Positions 26,601 to 34,598 of a stretch of DNA of 64,000 nucleotides are shown here, piece by piece. Where the stretch lies: contig DATBGS010000084.1 of the NCBI GenBank assembly GCA_036557885.1, positions 17,855 through 81,854 on the forward strand. Reading direction: 5' to 3'. How positions within the stretch are numbered: the stretch's first letter is position 1; the number at the start of each line of letters is the position of its first letter. This DNA comes from DATBGS01 sp036557885 (GTDB lineage Bacteria; Chloroflexota; Ktedonobacteria; Ktedonobacterales; DATBGS01). Position numbers and translations under genes: made by a program. Below the pieces are notes generated by a model. The model was given only the letters and a program-made list of their open reading frames with translations. It was not told the origin of the DNA and did not search any database.

Positions 26601-27578
26601 CTATATGTAGAGAAGCCGCCAACGGTCTTGATATAATTTGCCCTGCTTTCTCAAATCACGCATCAGCAACTTTGTATACCTGGAAATCTCAGCTTTATCG
26701 CCAAAATATCGTTCCACAGCGGGTTTCCATCCTGTTGCCATGCTCCTTCCTGACTTAGCAAATTGTCTATCTATTCTTAGAAGATTCAGGGCAGCAGGAC
26801 CAGAACATCTAAATACACTGACATAAATTTTCCCTTCTGGGTCTTCCTTGGTAAAGACTGTCCAGCCTATTCGAGTAGCTGCGATAAGTTCCTGGCCCTT
26901 GAGAAAGGTGTGAATGCCTTCTGCTGGGATAGCCCCAAAAGCGTTGCTGGCTAATTCTGGCTGGGTGTCTGAGGTTCTTTTGTTCCGCTCATCTTTCAAC
27001 CCTGCCTTTTCATAGAACAGGAAAAGTTGCCGCTCGCGGGCGGCAGTCAGGCGTTGATTATTGCTAAATTGGTCTAGCACCGCAGGTTGCCACCCGTTTT
27101 GCGGCGTCATTTGATGCCCATACAGATGGGCCAGGTAACGTTTACGCACATTTTCTTCAGGGCTATCACTACCGCTTGTTCGACCCGTGTAAATACTGAT
27201 TGCTCCAGTTTGAGGGTGGACACAAACCATAGTATATGTCTGCCATTTCCCATAGGGAATCCAGAGCGGTCCATAAGCATTCCAGCTTTGCAACCACACG
27301 CCATCAGAAGAACGATGAAATGACCGATTTTGCCAGGGGCTGGTTGGGCGAAGAATCCAGGCACTGCGATCAACATCCCACACGGCCTGCCCATCAGTCG
27401 AAAGGCGCGGTTGCCCAGGCTGCCAGGGGCTTCTCTGTTTATCAACTTTCCAGCTTGCTTTTTGGACAAAGAATGGGTTGCCAACCCACTCAGCTTCAGC
27501 ATCTTCCCTGGAGGGGCCAAACCCCCAATCAACCCATTCTTCCAATCCAACACGATCAGGCGCGGGGTGCTCGCTCAT
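26601..27578 (-). CDS. Unrecognised protein of 325 residues
   Basis: I do not recognise this protein. It is rich in Trp (WVDWGFGPS, SPWQPGQP, LQSWNAYGPLWIPYGKW), has no signal peptide or membrane segment, and contains three aligned-looking stretches: GWQPAVLDQFSNNQRLTAARERQLFLFY, GWKPAVERYFGDKAEISRYTKLLMRDL and a third less clear one near the middle. The repeated G-W-x-P-A-V...F pattern suggests a duplicated helical module. Base composition is lower in GC than the neighbours, which hints at transfer. It is divergent from the ArsR-type regulator at 27719 with a shared 140-bp spacer. Confidence 0.6.
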   Translation of the reverse strand: MSEHPAPDRVGLEEWVDWGFGPSREDAEAEWVGNPFFVQKASWKVDKQRSPWQPGQPRLSTDGQAVWDVDRSAWILRPTSPWQNRSFHRSSDGVWLQSWNAYGPLWIPYGKWQTYTMVCVHPQTGAISIYTGRTSGSDSPEENVRKRYLAHLYGHQMTPQNGWQPAVLDQFSNNQRLTAARERQLFLFYEKAGLKDERNKRTSDTQPELASNAFGAIPAEGIHTFLKGQELIAATRIGWTVFTKEDPEGKIYVSVFRCSGPAALNLLRIDRQFAKSGRSMATGWKPAVERYFGDKAEISRYTKLLMRDLRKQGKLYQDRWRLLYI

Positions 27579-27642
27579 ACTGTTCCTCCAGCTCTCAGAA
27601 GCCTCTTATCCAGTACCATTTTGGAATTCCACTCTTTCCCTC

Positions 27643-27671
27643 TTGACACAGCAGGGGCTTTCATGTATTAT
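27643..27671 (+). promoter_or_regulatory. Promoter of the ArsR-type regulator gene
   Basis: A perfect -35 TTGACA (27643-27648) and a -10 TATTAT (27666-27671) are 17 bp apart. Confidence 0.75.
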
Positions 27672-27718
27672 TTTATCAGGTAAAAATTTTTTTTGCACGA
27701 TTGAAAAAGATAACAAAG

Positions 27719-28630
27719 ATGGATGACATTCCCGAAGTTTATTACCTCGAAACAATAGAGCAGATGCGCGCTATCTCTGATGAGCTACGCCAACGCATCA
27801 TCGAGATATTAGGGCGCCAGCCGATGACGGTAAAACAGTTGGGGCTTTATCTCGGCCAGGCTCCCGCCAAGATGCATTATCATGTCCACGAATTAGAGCG
27901 GGTGGGCTTACTCAAGCAGGTAGAAACCCGCGAGAAGAGGGGTATCCTCGAAAAATATTTTCGCGCTGTAGCCAAAAACCTCTCTGTTTCCGAAGGGCTG
28001 CTTCAGCGGACCTCGCCCGACGAAACGATTGCATCAGTGAGCGCCATGCTGCAAAACGCCTCGCGGAGCTTTATCACTGCTCTGGCAATCATGCTCCGCA
28101 AGCAAAGCTTTGAACGAGAGGATTTTCCTGCCCTGAACGGAGCGCAGGTCTGGGTAACAGATGAGGAATATCTCCAATTGCTGAAGCAGATAAATGCGCT
28201 TGTGGAGCCATTTCGCGCCCCGCGTGGCCGAGAGGGGGAGCGCGAGCGTACCTTTGTCAGTATGGCCTATCTGCCCGTGCCTGGTTCTCAAGATGAAGCC
28301 AGCCCTGCTGCTTCTGCCTTTGCTGCCGCACAAGAACGCGCAGCCCCGCGCGCTTCCGCTTCTTCAACGCCTGCGTCGAAGCCACACGAGCGAATTATCG
28401 GCATTGGTCTGACTATTTACTCGCGCAAAGACCTGGAACGGAGCGCAAAGAAGGGCAAGAAGATTGATATTGATTTTGTGGGGTATTGCCGTTTTGCCAG
28501 CGATGTCACGCCTGAACTAATTGAGCAGGCCATCGGGCGTTTCCGGTTTCTCGGCAAGTTGGATGCTTCCACAGAAGTGCGCGCCGCTCTCAAGCGCAAG
28601 GAGGTGCAGATCACCATAGAGAACCCGTGA
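27719..28630 (+). CDS. ArsR-type (HTH_20) transcriptional regulator
   Basis: The protein has 303 residues. An N-terminal winged helix covers about 15-85: AISDELRQRIIEILGRQPMTVKQLGLYLGQAPAKMHYHVHELERVGLL. The later part is a long, weakly conserved domain with an Ala/Ser-rich linker (about 190-225) and a C-terminal basic region; it may bind a ligand. It lies 116 bp before an MFS exporter in the same direction, the usual arrangement of a regulator and the pump it controls. The ATG at 27719 was taken; a TTG at 27701 in frame would add six residues. Neither has a clear ribosome-binding site. Confidence 0.75.
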   Translation: MDDIPEVYYLETIEQMRAISDELRQRIIEILGRQPMTVKQLGLYLGQAPAKMHYHVHELERVGLLKQVETREKRGILEKYFRAVAKNLSVSEGLLQRTSPDETIASVSAMLQNASRSFITALAIMLRKQSFEREDFPALNGAQVWVTDEEYLQLLKQINALVEPFRAPRGREGERERTFVSMAYLPVPGSQDEASPAASAFAAAQERAAPRASASSTPASKPHERIIGIGLTIYSRKDLERSAKKGKKIDIDFVGYCRFASDVTPELIEQAIGRFRFLGKLDASTEVRAALKRKEVQITIENP

Positions 28631-28658
28631 TGCCTGACCAGACAAAAAGAGCAACGGC

Positions 28659-28682
28659 TGGACACGGAAAAGCGTCCAGCAC
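28659..28682 (+). terminator. Weak hairpin between the regulator and MFS genes
   Basis: GCTGGAC and GTCCAGC flank a 10-nt loop about 30 bp after the regulator stop. No T-tract follows. Coordinates are approximate by a base or two. It may reduce read-through into the MFS gene. Confidence 0.35.
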
Positions 28683-28746
28683 GTTTCACTCACATTCCGC
28701 CCAACCAACTTCATGTCACTGAACCGAACGGAAGGAGTACCTTGTC

Positions 28747-30183
28747 ATGAATAGTAACACATCCACCGCTCACACAGCCAGTAAGCAGCCTGGCCTGCTC
28801 AGAAACCGCAATTTTGCCCTGCTCTGGATTGGCCGGACCATCTCGGTCCTGGGCGATTACGCTTTTGATACCACCCTCATCCTCTGGATTGGCGTCATTA
28901 TTGCCAAAGGCCAGTCCTGGGCGCCGCTGGCCGTTAGCGGCGTGCTGATCGCCACCTCTATCCCCATCTTTCTGATTGGCCCGATTGCAGGCGTGTTTGT
29001 GGACCGCTGGGAGAAGCGCCCGACGATGCTCTGGATGGACGCGCTGCGCGCCATCCTGATCACCCTGCTGCTGTTTGCCGCCAATCTTTTTCCGCTGCCC
29101 TTCTTCCCTGATGGGAAAATGCCTGCCTCCTGGCAGCTAGGCATGATCTACGCGATTGTCTTTCTCGCCAGCACCTGCGCCCAATTTTTCAATCCCTCGC
29201 GCATGGCCCTCATCGGTGATCTGGTGCCAGAACCACAGCGCGCCCAGGCCAGCGGATTGACGCAAATTTCGATGAGCATTGCCGGCATTATTGGCCCGCC
29301 GCTGGCCGCTCCGGTGCTCTTTGCCTTTGGCGTAGAGTGGGCGCTGATCGTCAACGCGCTCTCATTCGTGGCCTCATTTGTGGCTATTCTGGCGATTCAG
29401 GCGCCCAAAGCAGCCCGCAGCATTCAGCCAGGGGAGCAAAGCAGCTTCTTTCGAGAGTTTGCCGATGGCATCCGCTTCTTCGTCGGCAATCGCGTGCTGG
29501 TGACTCTCCTCATCACCATCATGATCGTGATGCTTGGGGCCGGGGCAATCAACGCGCTGGGCGTCTTCTTTATGACGGAAAACCTGCATACTTCGGCCAG
29601 CTTCTTTGGGCTGGTAGATGCTGTAATGGGCATTGGCATCATTGCCGGGGCCATCTTAGCCAGCGCCTTTGCGCAGCGGCTTGGCGTTGCCCGAACGTTC
29701 TGGTTTTGCACAGTGGGCGCGGGCATTGTCTTTCTGGTCTTTGCGCGCATGAGCTTGCTACTTCCGGCTCTGGTACTGATGCTCTTGCTGGGAGTGATGC
29801 AGGCCGGGCTGAATGTGGCGGTCAACCCCTTGATTCTGCATGTTACGCCGCGCGAACTTGTCGGACGTATCTCGTCGGTACTGGACCCGGCCACTAGCCT
29901 GGTTTCGATTGTTTCTATTGCGATTGCCGGGTCGCTGGCAAGCACGGTGCTCAATAATCTCCACGCGACGGTGCTGGGTATGACCTTTGGGCCTATTGAT
30001 ACGATCTTTGCCTTTTCCGGGCTGCTGATTTTGCTGGGCGGCCTCTATGCAATGGTCAATCTGCGCGATGTACGGCTGGCAAAGGAAGAGGAAAACATTT
30101 CGGCGGAAGCAGCGGAAGCAGAGGCGGCATCTGTGCCAGCCAGCATGCAAGAAAGCGCGAGCGCGGCTGTGGCAGCCGAATAA
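28747..30183 (+). CDS. MFS exporter (MFS_3, macrolide/enterobactin exporter-like)
   Basis: The 478-residue protein has 12 predicted membrane segments. It starts NRNFALLWIGRTISVLGDYAFDTTL and has the loop motif GVFVDRWEKRPTMLWMDALRA, both typical of MFS_3 exporters. A later family stretch is FFNPSRMALIGDLVPEPQRAQASGL. The C-terminal 40 residues are Glu/Ala-rich and cytoplasmic. AAGGAG lies upstream of the ATG. The preceding ArsR-type gene probably regulates it. Substrate unknown; drug or secondary-metabolite export is the usual role. Confidence 0.87.
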   Translation: MNSNTSTAHTASKQPGLLRNRNFALLWIGRTISVLGDYAFDTTLILWIGVIIAKGQSWAPLAVSGVLIATSIPIFLIGPIAGVFVDRWEKRPTMLWMDALRAILITLLLFAANLFPLPFFPDGKMPASWQLGMIYAIVFLASTCAQFFNPSRMALIGDLVPEPQRAQASGLTQISMSIAGIIGPPLAAPVLFAFGVEWALIVNALSFVASFVAILAIQAPKAARSIQPGEQSSFFREFADGIRFFVGNRVLVTLLITIMIVMLGAGAINALGVFFMTENLHTSASFFGLVDAVMGIGIIAGAILASAFAQRLGVARTFWFCTVGAGIVFLVFARMSLLLPALVLMLLLGVMQAGLNVAVNPLILHVTPRELVGRISSVLDPATSLVSIVSIAIAGSLASTVLNNLHATVLGMTFGPIDTIFAFSGLLILLGGLYAMVNLRDVRLAKEEENISAEAAEAEAASVPASMQESASAAVAAE

Positions 30184-30205
30184 TTCCATCGGTGAGCATG
30201 CAGCA

Positions 30206-30847
30206 TTAGAGTGCTGGCCGCGCCAGCACCAGCCCCCAAACTTCACGAGCGCCTGCCGCCAGCAACTTCTCGGCGCAGGCGCTCAGTGTTGAGCCAGTCG
30301 TGCAGACATCATCAATCAAGAGCACCCGCCGACCCACCAGCATTGGGTGGTCCTTTGGGCAAGTAAAAGCGCCTGAAACATTGGCCTGGCGCTGCGCTCT
30401 GGTCATTCTGGCCTGCTGCGGCGTGTCGCGCGAGCGGCGCAGCGCATCCTCCACGAGTTGCAGACCTTCCAGGCGACAGAAGACCCGCGCCAGCAGCGCC
30501 GACTGGTTATAGCCGCGTTCGGCCTGGCGCTGTGGGTGCAGTGGCACCGGCAGCACAGCATCGGGCAGGCTCTGCACTTGCGCCTGGCGACGAAAGGTTT
30601 CCGCCAGCACTCGCCCCAGCGGCTCCGCCAGGCGCCGCTTCCCCTGATACTTCAATTGCTGAATCGCCAGCCGCAGCGGGTCTTCATAGTCGCCCGCCAT
30701 CCACAGGCCCGCCAACGACTCCGGCACGCGCAGCGCTGGCGCGGCTGGCACAATGGCCGCGATGCACTGCGGGCAGAGCCAGTGGCCGCCGCGCCCGCAG
30801 TGCACGCAGGACGGAGGAAAGAGCAGATCGAGCAGCCCCACCATCAC
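30206..30847 (-). CDS. comF: ComF-family phosphoribosyltransferase-like protein
   Basis: The 213-residue protein has an N-terminal zinc finger (Cys14, Cys17, Cys25, Cys28) and a phosphoribosyltransferase domain with VPVPLHPQRQAERGYNQS and the PRPP loop RRVLLIDDVCTTGSTL near the C-terminus. ComF proteins are needed for DNA uptake in competent bacteria, and also occur in species with no known competence; the biochemical role is not settled. No other competence gene is nearby. Met1 or Met2 may be the start. It lies downstream of the ABC genes in the same direction with a 42-bp gap. Confidence 0.88.
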   Translation of the reverse strand: MMVGLLDLLFPPSCVHCGRGGHWLCPQCIAAIVPAAPALRVPESLAGLWMAGDYEDPLRLAIQQLKYQGKRRLAEPLGRVLAETFRRQAQVQSLPDAVLPVPLHPQRQAERGYNQSALLARVFCRLEGLQLVEDALRRSRDTPQQARMTRAQRQANVSGAFTCPKDHPMLVGRRVLLIDDVCTTGSTLSACAEKLLAAGAREVWGLVLARPAL

Positions 30848-30889
30848 GCCGCCTCCCCATCAAGCCATCTCAAGAGAAGAGTGGTGGCA

Positions 30890-31606
30890 TCAGCTTGCAA
30901 TCAGTCTTGCGCGCTGAAAGCGCACCACCGCATAGCCAAGCACCACCACATCAATCAGCGCGAACAGAAGCGTGGCAAACAACAAGAGCTGCGCAACGGT
31001 ATAGGTCACGAAAAAGTCCCCAGGCAGCAGCTTGCTCAGCGCAAACCCGACGCCAAATGTCACCACCAGCGTGCCAATGCCCAAGACCTGCTGCGCCTGG
31101 CGCACCGTTGACGAGCGCAGCGATACCAGCACGCCCCCGCCCGCGCCCAACAGCGTAACGGCCAGCCCTAGCACGATCACCCCCAGCAGCAGGTCAGAGG
31201 GATAAAATTGCCAGGCGCCCTCGGAGTTGGTCAGGTTGACCAGCACCAGCCCCAGCAGCAGGCTCGCCAGCAGCAGCCCCATACCATACCCCACCACAAT
31301 CAGCACCTTGCCCAGCAAGATCGCTCGATCCGGCATGCGGCTTGCCAGCAGCGTCTCCAGCGTGTGCCGCTCGCGCTCCCCAGCAATGGCATCACCAATC
31401 AGGTTGATAATCAAGTAAAATGGTATCCAGAGCAACACAAAGAGCGAGAGGGGCGTCAGGCTCAGCCAGAGGCGCCCGCTCTGCAAGGGCACATACACCC
31501 CGGCAATGCCCAGCATCAGCAGCGGGCGAATCCAGGCTCTCCAGCCGCCGCCCTGAAAGAGCACATCCTTCCATTCTTTCCAGATCATCGTCCAGAGATC
31601 GCTCAT
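30890..31606 (-). CDS. ABC-2 type transporter permease
   Basis: The 238-residue protein has about six membrane segments and starts with a cytoplasmic amphipathic stretch MSDLWTMIWKEWKDVL, typical of ABC-2 permeases. The motif GERERHTLETLLASRMPD between segments 2 and 3 is the conserved coupling helix region of this family. Its ATG overlaps the ATPase stop by 4 nt, so the two subunits are translated together. A half-size permease must dimerise or pair with another. The cargo is unknown. Confidence 0.88.
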   Translation of the reverse strand: MSDLWTMIWKEWKDVLFQGGGWRAWIRPLLMLGIAGVYVPLQSGRLWLSLTPLSLFVLLWIPFYLIINLIGDAIAGERERHTLETLLASRMPDRAILLGKVLIVVGYGMGLLLASLLLGLVLVNLTNSEGAWQFYPSDLLLGVIVLGLAVTLLGAGGGVLVSLRSSTVRQAQQVLGIGTLVVTFGVGFALSKLLPGDFFVTYTVAQLLLFATLLFALIDVVVLGYAVVRFQRARLIAS

Positions 31607-32544
31607 CGTGGCTGCTCCTCCTCCATTAGTGTCAGGAACACGTCTTCCAGGCTGGCCGCGCCCTTGCGCACTTCTTCCACTTCGCCGCCTGACTGCACAA
31701 TCAGGCTCACCAGCGGCGCCATCTCGCTTCCGTCGCGCAACTGAATCTCCAGATGGCTGCCATTGGGCGCTTCAACAGCGGCCACTTCTGGCCGCGCTCG
31801 AAGCCGCGCCAGCAGTTCCTCGGTGAATCCCGCGCCAATGATCTCCGCTTGAGGCCCGCCGCGCTTCAGGCGCAGTTCATCCGGGTTGCCCACCGCCAGC
31901 AGCCGCCCCTTGCGAATGACGCCCACCTGCGCGCACAGCTTCTCAGCCTCGGCCAGGTTATGCGTGTTCAGAAAGACGGTGGCGCCCTCGCGCTTCACCA
32001 AACCAGCCAGATCATCGCGCAGGGCCGCCGCCGCTACCGGGTCAAACCCGGCGGTTGGCTCATCCAGAAAGATCAGCGGCGGGCGGTGAAACAGCGCGCG
32101 TGCCACCGCCAGCTTTTGCTTCATGCCCCGGCTCCACTTCCCCACCTGATCTTTGCGCCGGTCCCACAGATCAAGATGCACCAGTAGTTCTTTGATGCGC
32201 GCCTTGCGATCAGCGGCAGGCATATGATAGATGCGCCCGTACAGATCAAGGTTATCTTCGGCGGTCATACGCTCGTACAGGCCCGCGAACTCCAGCAGCG
32301 CGCCTGCGCGGGCGCGAATCTGCTCGGCCTGGCTGCGCGAATCGTAGCCAAGCACAGTGGCCCGCCCGCTGGTTGGCTCCAGCAGCCCCAGCAAAAGGTG
32401 AATCGTTGTGGTTTTGCCCGCGCCATTCGCCCCCAGAAACCCAAAGACAATCCCGGCTGGCACCTCCAGATTGAGATTGTCCACCGCCTGGATTGGGCCA
32501 AACGAACGCGAAAGGCCCTCCGTGCGAATTGCAAAATCTCCCAT
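31603..32544 (-). CDS. ABC transporter ATP-binding protein
   Basis: The 313-residue ATPase has Walker A GANGAGKTT (38-46), the signature WSRGMKQKLAVARAL and Walker B LIFLDEPTAGFDP, then the switch His in LNTHNLAEAEKLC. The C-terminal 90 residues form the accessory domain seen in ABC-2 exporters (DRA family). AAGGAAGGGG lies just upstream of the ATG. The tnpA remnant of the IS605-like element ends only 18 bp upstream on the same strand, so the native promoter region may have been displaced. Confidence 0.92.
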   Translation of the reverse strand: MGDFAIRTEGLSRSFGPIQAVDNLNLEVPAGIVFGFLGANGAGKTTTIHLLLGLLEPTSGRATVLGYDSRSQAEQIRARAGALLEFAGLYERMTAEDNLDLYGRIYHMPAADRKARIKELLVHLDLWDRRKDQVGKWSRGMKQKLAVARALFHRPPLIFLDEPTAGFDPVAAAALRDDLAGLVKREGATVFLNTHNLAEAEKLCAQVGVIRKGRLLAVGNPDELRLKRGGPQAEIIGAGFTEELLARLRARPEVAAVEAPNGSHLEIQLRDGSEMAPLVSLIVQSGGEVEEVRKGAASLEDVFLTLMEEEQPR

Positions 32545-32562
32545 GCAGACCCCTTCCTTGTT

Positions 32563-32949
32563 TTACTTTCCCTGGCACTCCATAATGTAACGCCTGATCA
32601 CTTCGGCTGAGACGGTCCCTGCTGTGCCAACATAGTACGCTTGTGTCCATAAATGCTCTTTTCCGCAGACGCGCTTGAGATGAGGGAAGCGCTCGCGCAA
32701 GTAGCGCGAACTGTCGCCTTTGAGCAAATTGGCAATCTCGGCAGGGGAAAAGCGCGGGGGTGCTGAGACAAACACATGGATCTGGTCCTGGTCCGTTTCC
32801 AGTGCGAGCAGGGTCAACCCATGACGCTCGCAACATTCAGTAATTAGCTCTTTGGTCGCTTTCTCTACCTCAGTAGTCAGAAGCTTACGCCGATATTTGG
32901 GAATCCAGACAAGATGATACGCGATTGAATAGTGTGTCCATCGTGTTTT
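32563..32949 (-). pseudogene. tnpA: IS200/IS605-family Y1 transposase TnpA, decayed
   Basis: From 32949 the frame reads KTRWTHYSIAYHLVWIPKYRRKLL and continues to IRRYIMECQGK and a stop at 32563, about 129 codons, a nearly full TnpA. Two defects are visible. First, no ATG, GTG or TTG precedes this sequence in frame: a TAG lies at 32956-32958, and a GGAGGAGG with ATG at about 32960 leads into another frame that stops after four codons. Second, the HUH motif (normally DHVH) reads DQIH, so one metal-binding His is Gln. The Tyr in RRYI is kept. The gene is probably not active. Confidence 0.8.
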
Positions 32950-33018
32950 ACCCGTCTATCATACCTCCTCCAATCTGTGCAATAATTCTAGCAGAGAACA
33001 GGAAGGACGGCAAGGCCA

Positions 33019-34251
33019 ATGGAGACCGTGCATATCTACCCATTGCCCAAGTTGCGTCGGGGCTATGCAACACGCTTGCGTGAAGCGCGCATTGAAGCGG
33101 CGCAGGTGTGGAATGTCTGCCGTGATCTCCATCTGGCGGCGCGACAACAGCATACTCGTTGGCCGAAGCGGGATGATCTCCAGAAAGCCACCAAAGACCG
33201 TTTTGCGCTGCATAGCCAGAGCGTGCAGATGATTTGCCATGCCTTCCTTGCCAATATTGAAACCACCAAAGAACGCAGAAAAACGAACCGCAAGATTCGC
33301 TACCCTTATAAAGACAAGCGGTATTATCCTCTGCTCTGGCCCGCGCAAGCGGTAAGCGGAGAGCGAGGGCGCATTGTCTTACCGATGGGTCGCGGGCGCC
33401 GTTCGCTCGTCTTCAAGGTGGACCTGCCAGAATGTATTGGCGGTTGCGAACTGGTCTGGAACGATGGGTACGAGTTGCACATCTCGGTTCCAGCAGTTCG
33501 GGCACCAGAGGCTCCTGGTACGGTGCAAGCGGCGGTAGACCTGGGAGAGATTCATCAGGCGGCGGTCACTACTTCGACGGGCGCTGCGCTGGTGATCTCC
33601 GGGCGTGGCATCCGTTCGCTCAAGCGGCGGCATAATAGAGCACTTGGACAGTTGGACAAGAAGCACAAACGCTGTAAGAGCGGGTCACGGCGCTGGCGCA
33701 AACTCCAGCGCGCCCGCCGGAACATGAGTGCTCGCAAAGGCCGTCAAGTCCGCGACCTGCGGCATAAGGGCACCCGCAAAGTAATTGCCTTCTGCGAGCA
33801 GCACGGCGTGGGGAATCTCTTCATTGGCAACCCGCATGGCGTGCGCAAGAACAACACCGGGCGCCACCACAATCAGCGCATGGCACAGTGGGAATATGGC
33901 AAGGACATCGCCTACCTGACCTATAAAGCACAATTAGCCAGCATCGAGAGCTTCACTGGTTCTGAGCGGGGTACGAGCAGCCAGTGTCCGGTATGCTGCT
34001 GGAAACAAAAAGTGAAGGGGCGCCTCTGGCGCTGCCGCAATCCCAAGTGCAGTTTTCAGGGCCACCGGGATGTGGTCGGCAGCGTCAATATGCGCTCCTT
34101 GGCGTTTGAGAACAAGATCACCTTCCCCGCTCAGGTCACGTATCAACGAGCTGGTCCCGTAAGGGTCTTGGCACGGAGTGAACAACCGTGCCAGGTGGTA
34201 TCCAGCCAGCCCGTTGTAGGCGCCCGGACACGGGCCACCAGGAGAGCCTAG
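33019..34251 (+). CDS. tnpB: TnpB-family RNA-guided endonuclease with unusual RuvC-II region
   Basis: The 410-residue protein is complete. The first RuvC Asp is in QAAVDLGEIHQAAV. The zinc ribbon is CPVCC...CRNPKC, and the last acidic residue is in GHRDVVGSVNM. The segment that usually carries the RuvC-II Glu reads NLFIGNPHGVRKNN with no Glu. A Glu occurs later in MAQWEYGKDIAYL, which could be a relocated catalytic residue, as reported for some TnpB branches. The C-terminal 50 residues after the RuvC domain are basic. GGAAGGA lies upstream of the ATG. It is open throughout, unlike its tnpA. Confidence 0.85.
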   Translation: METVHIYPLPKLRRGYATRLREARIEAAQVWNVCRDLHLAARQQHTRWPKRDDLQKATKDRFALHSQSVQMICHAFLANIETTKERRKTNRKIRYPYKDKRYYPLLWPAQAVSGERGRIVLPMGRGRRSLVFKVDLPECIGGCELVWNDGYELHISVPAVRAPEAPGTVQAAVDLGEIHQAAVTTSTGAALVISGRGIRSLKRRHNRALGQLDKKHKRCKSGSRRWRKLQRARRNMSARKGRQVRDLRHKGTRKVIAFCEQHGVGNLFIGNPHGVRKNNTGRHHNQRMAQWEYGKDIAYLTYKAQLASIESFTGSERGTSSQCPVCCWKQKVKGRLWRCRNPKCSFQGHRDVVGSVNMRSLAFENKITFPAQVTYQRAGPVRVLARSEQPCQVVSSQPVVGARTRATRRA

Positions 34252-34358
34252 CTCGTTTGCACTGGTGTTGTCTGAGAGCGCATCATGGGCAACCACCTGT
34301 GATCTCACAGGGCCTCCTCGGAGGCAGGCCAACCGGAAATGTACGCGCTCAGAAGCTT

Positions 34359-34374
34359 ACCCCGTTTACGGGGT
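34359..34374. repeat. Right-end hairpin of the IS605-like element
   Basis: ACCCCG-TTTA-CGGGGT is a 6-bp stem with a TTTA loop, followed by TGAGAGTGTCAC. It matches the CCCC..TTTA..GGGG pattern and trailing GTGTCA of the first element's right end. Confidence 0.65.
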
Positions 34375-34490
34375 TGAGAGTGTCACGCAAGATGTATCTA
34401 CTATACGTATGAGGAGTCCCTGAAGGTACAGCTTTCCCGACGCGCTGTTTTCCGATCTTGTTTTCGGTCTTACCGCTTTGGGCTAAATTC

Positions 34491-34519
34491 TTGACAACGC
34501 GCTTCCTTTCGGGCATGAT
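34491..34519 (+). promoter_or_regulatory. Promoter of the alpha/beta hydrolase gene
   Basis: A perfect -35 TTGACA (34491-34496) is followed after 17 bp by CATGAT (34514-34519). It lies 80 bp before the GTG start. The rest of 34252-34490 holds the element's right end and nothing else that I can identify. Confidence 0.6.
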
Positions 34520-34598
34520 AGCATCTTGGATAACCAAGGCTGCTCAACGAGGAACAGTTTCTTAGTTCAGATGGTGACACCAGGCGTGAGGGACAGGC

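Larger units (their letters stand above)
32563..34390. mobile_element. IS605-like element with divergent tnpA remnant and tnpB (boundaries approximate)
   Basis: tnpA on the minus strand and tnpB on the plus strand are divergent, as in IS605. A right-end hairpin lies at 34359-34374. On the left, tnpA ends 18 bp before the ABC ATPase start, leaving no room for a normal left-end hairpin. The left end therefore appears to be lost, and together with the tnpA defects this suggests an immobile remnant. Confidence 0.7.

Noticed and set aside
32944..32966. ATG with GGAGGAGG as the tnpA start
   Set aside because: This ATG leads to a stop after four codons in a frame different from tnpA; it supports loss of the start rather than a usable one.
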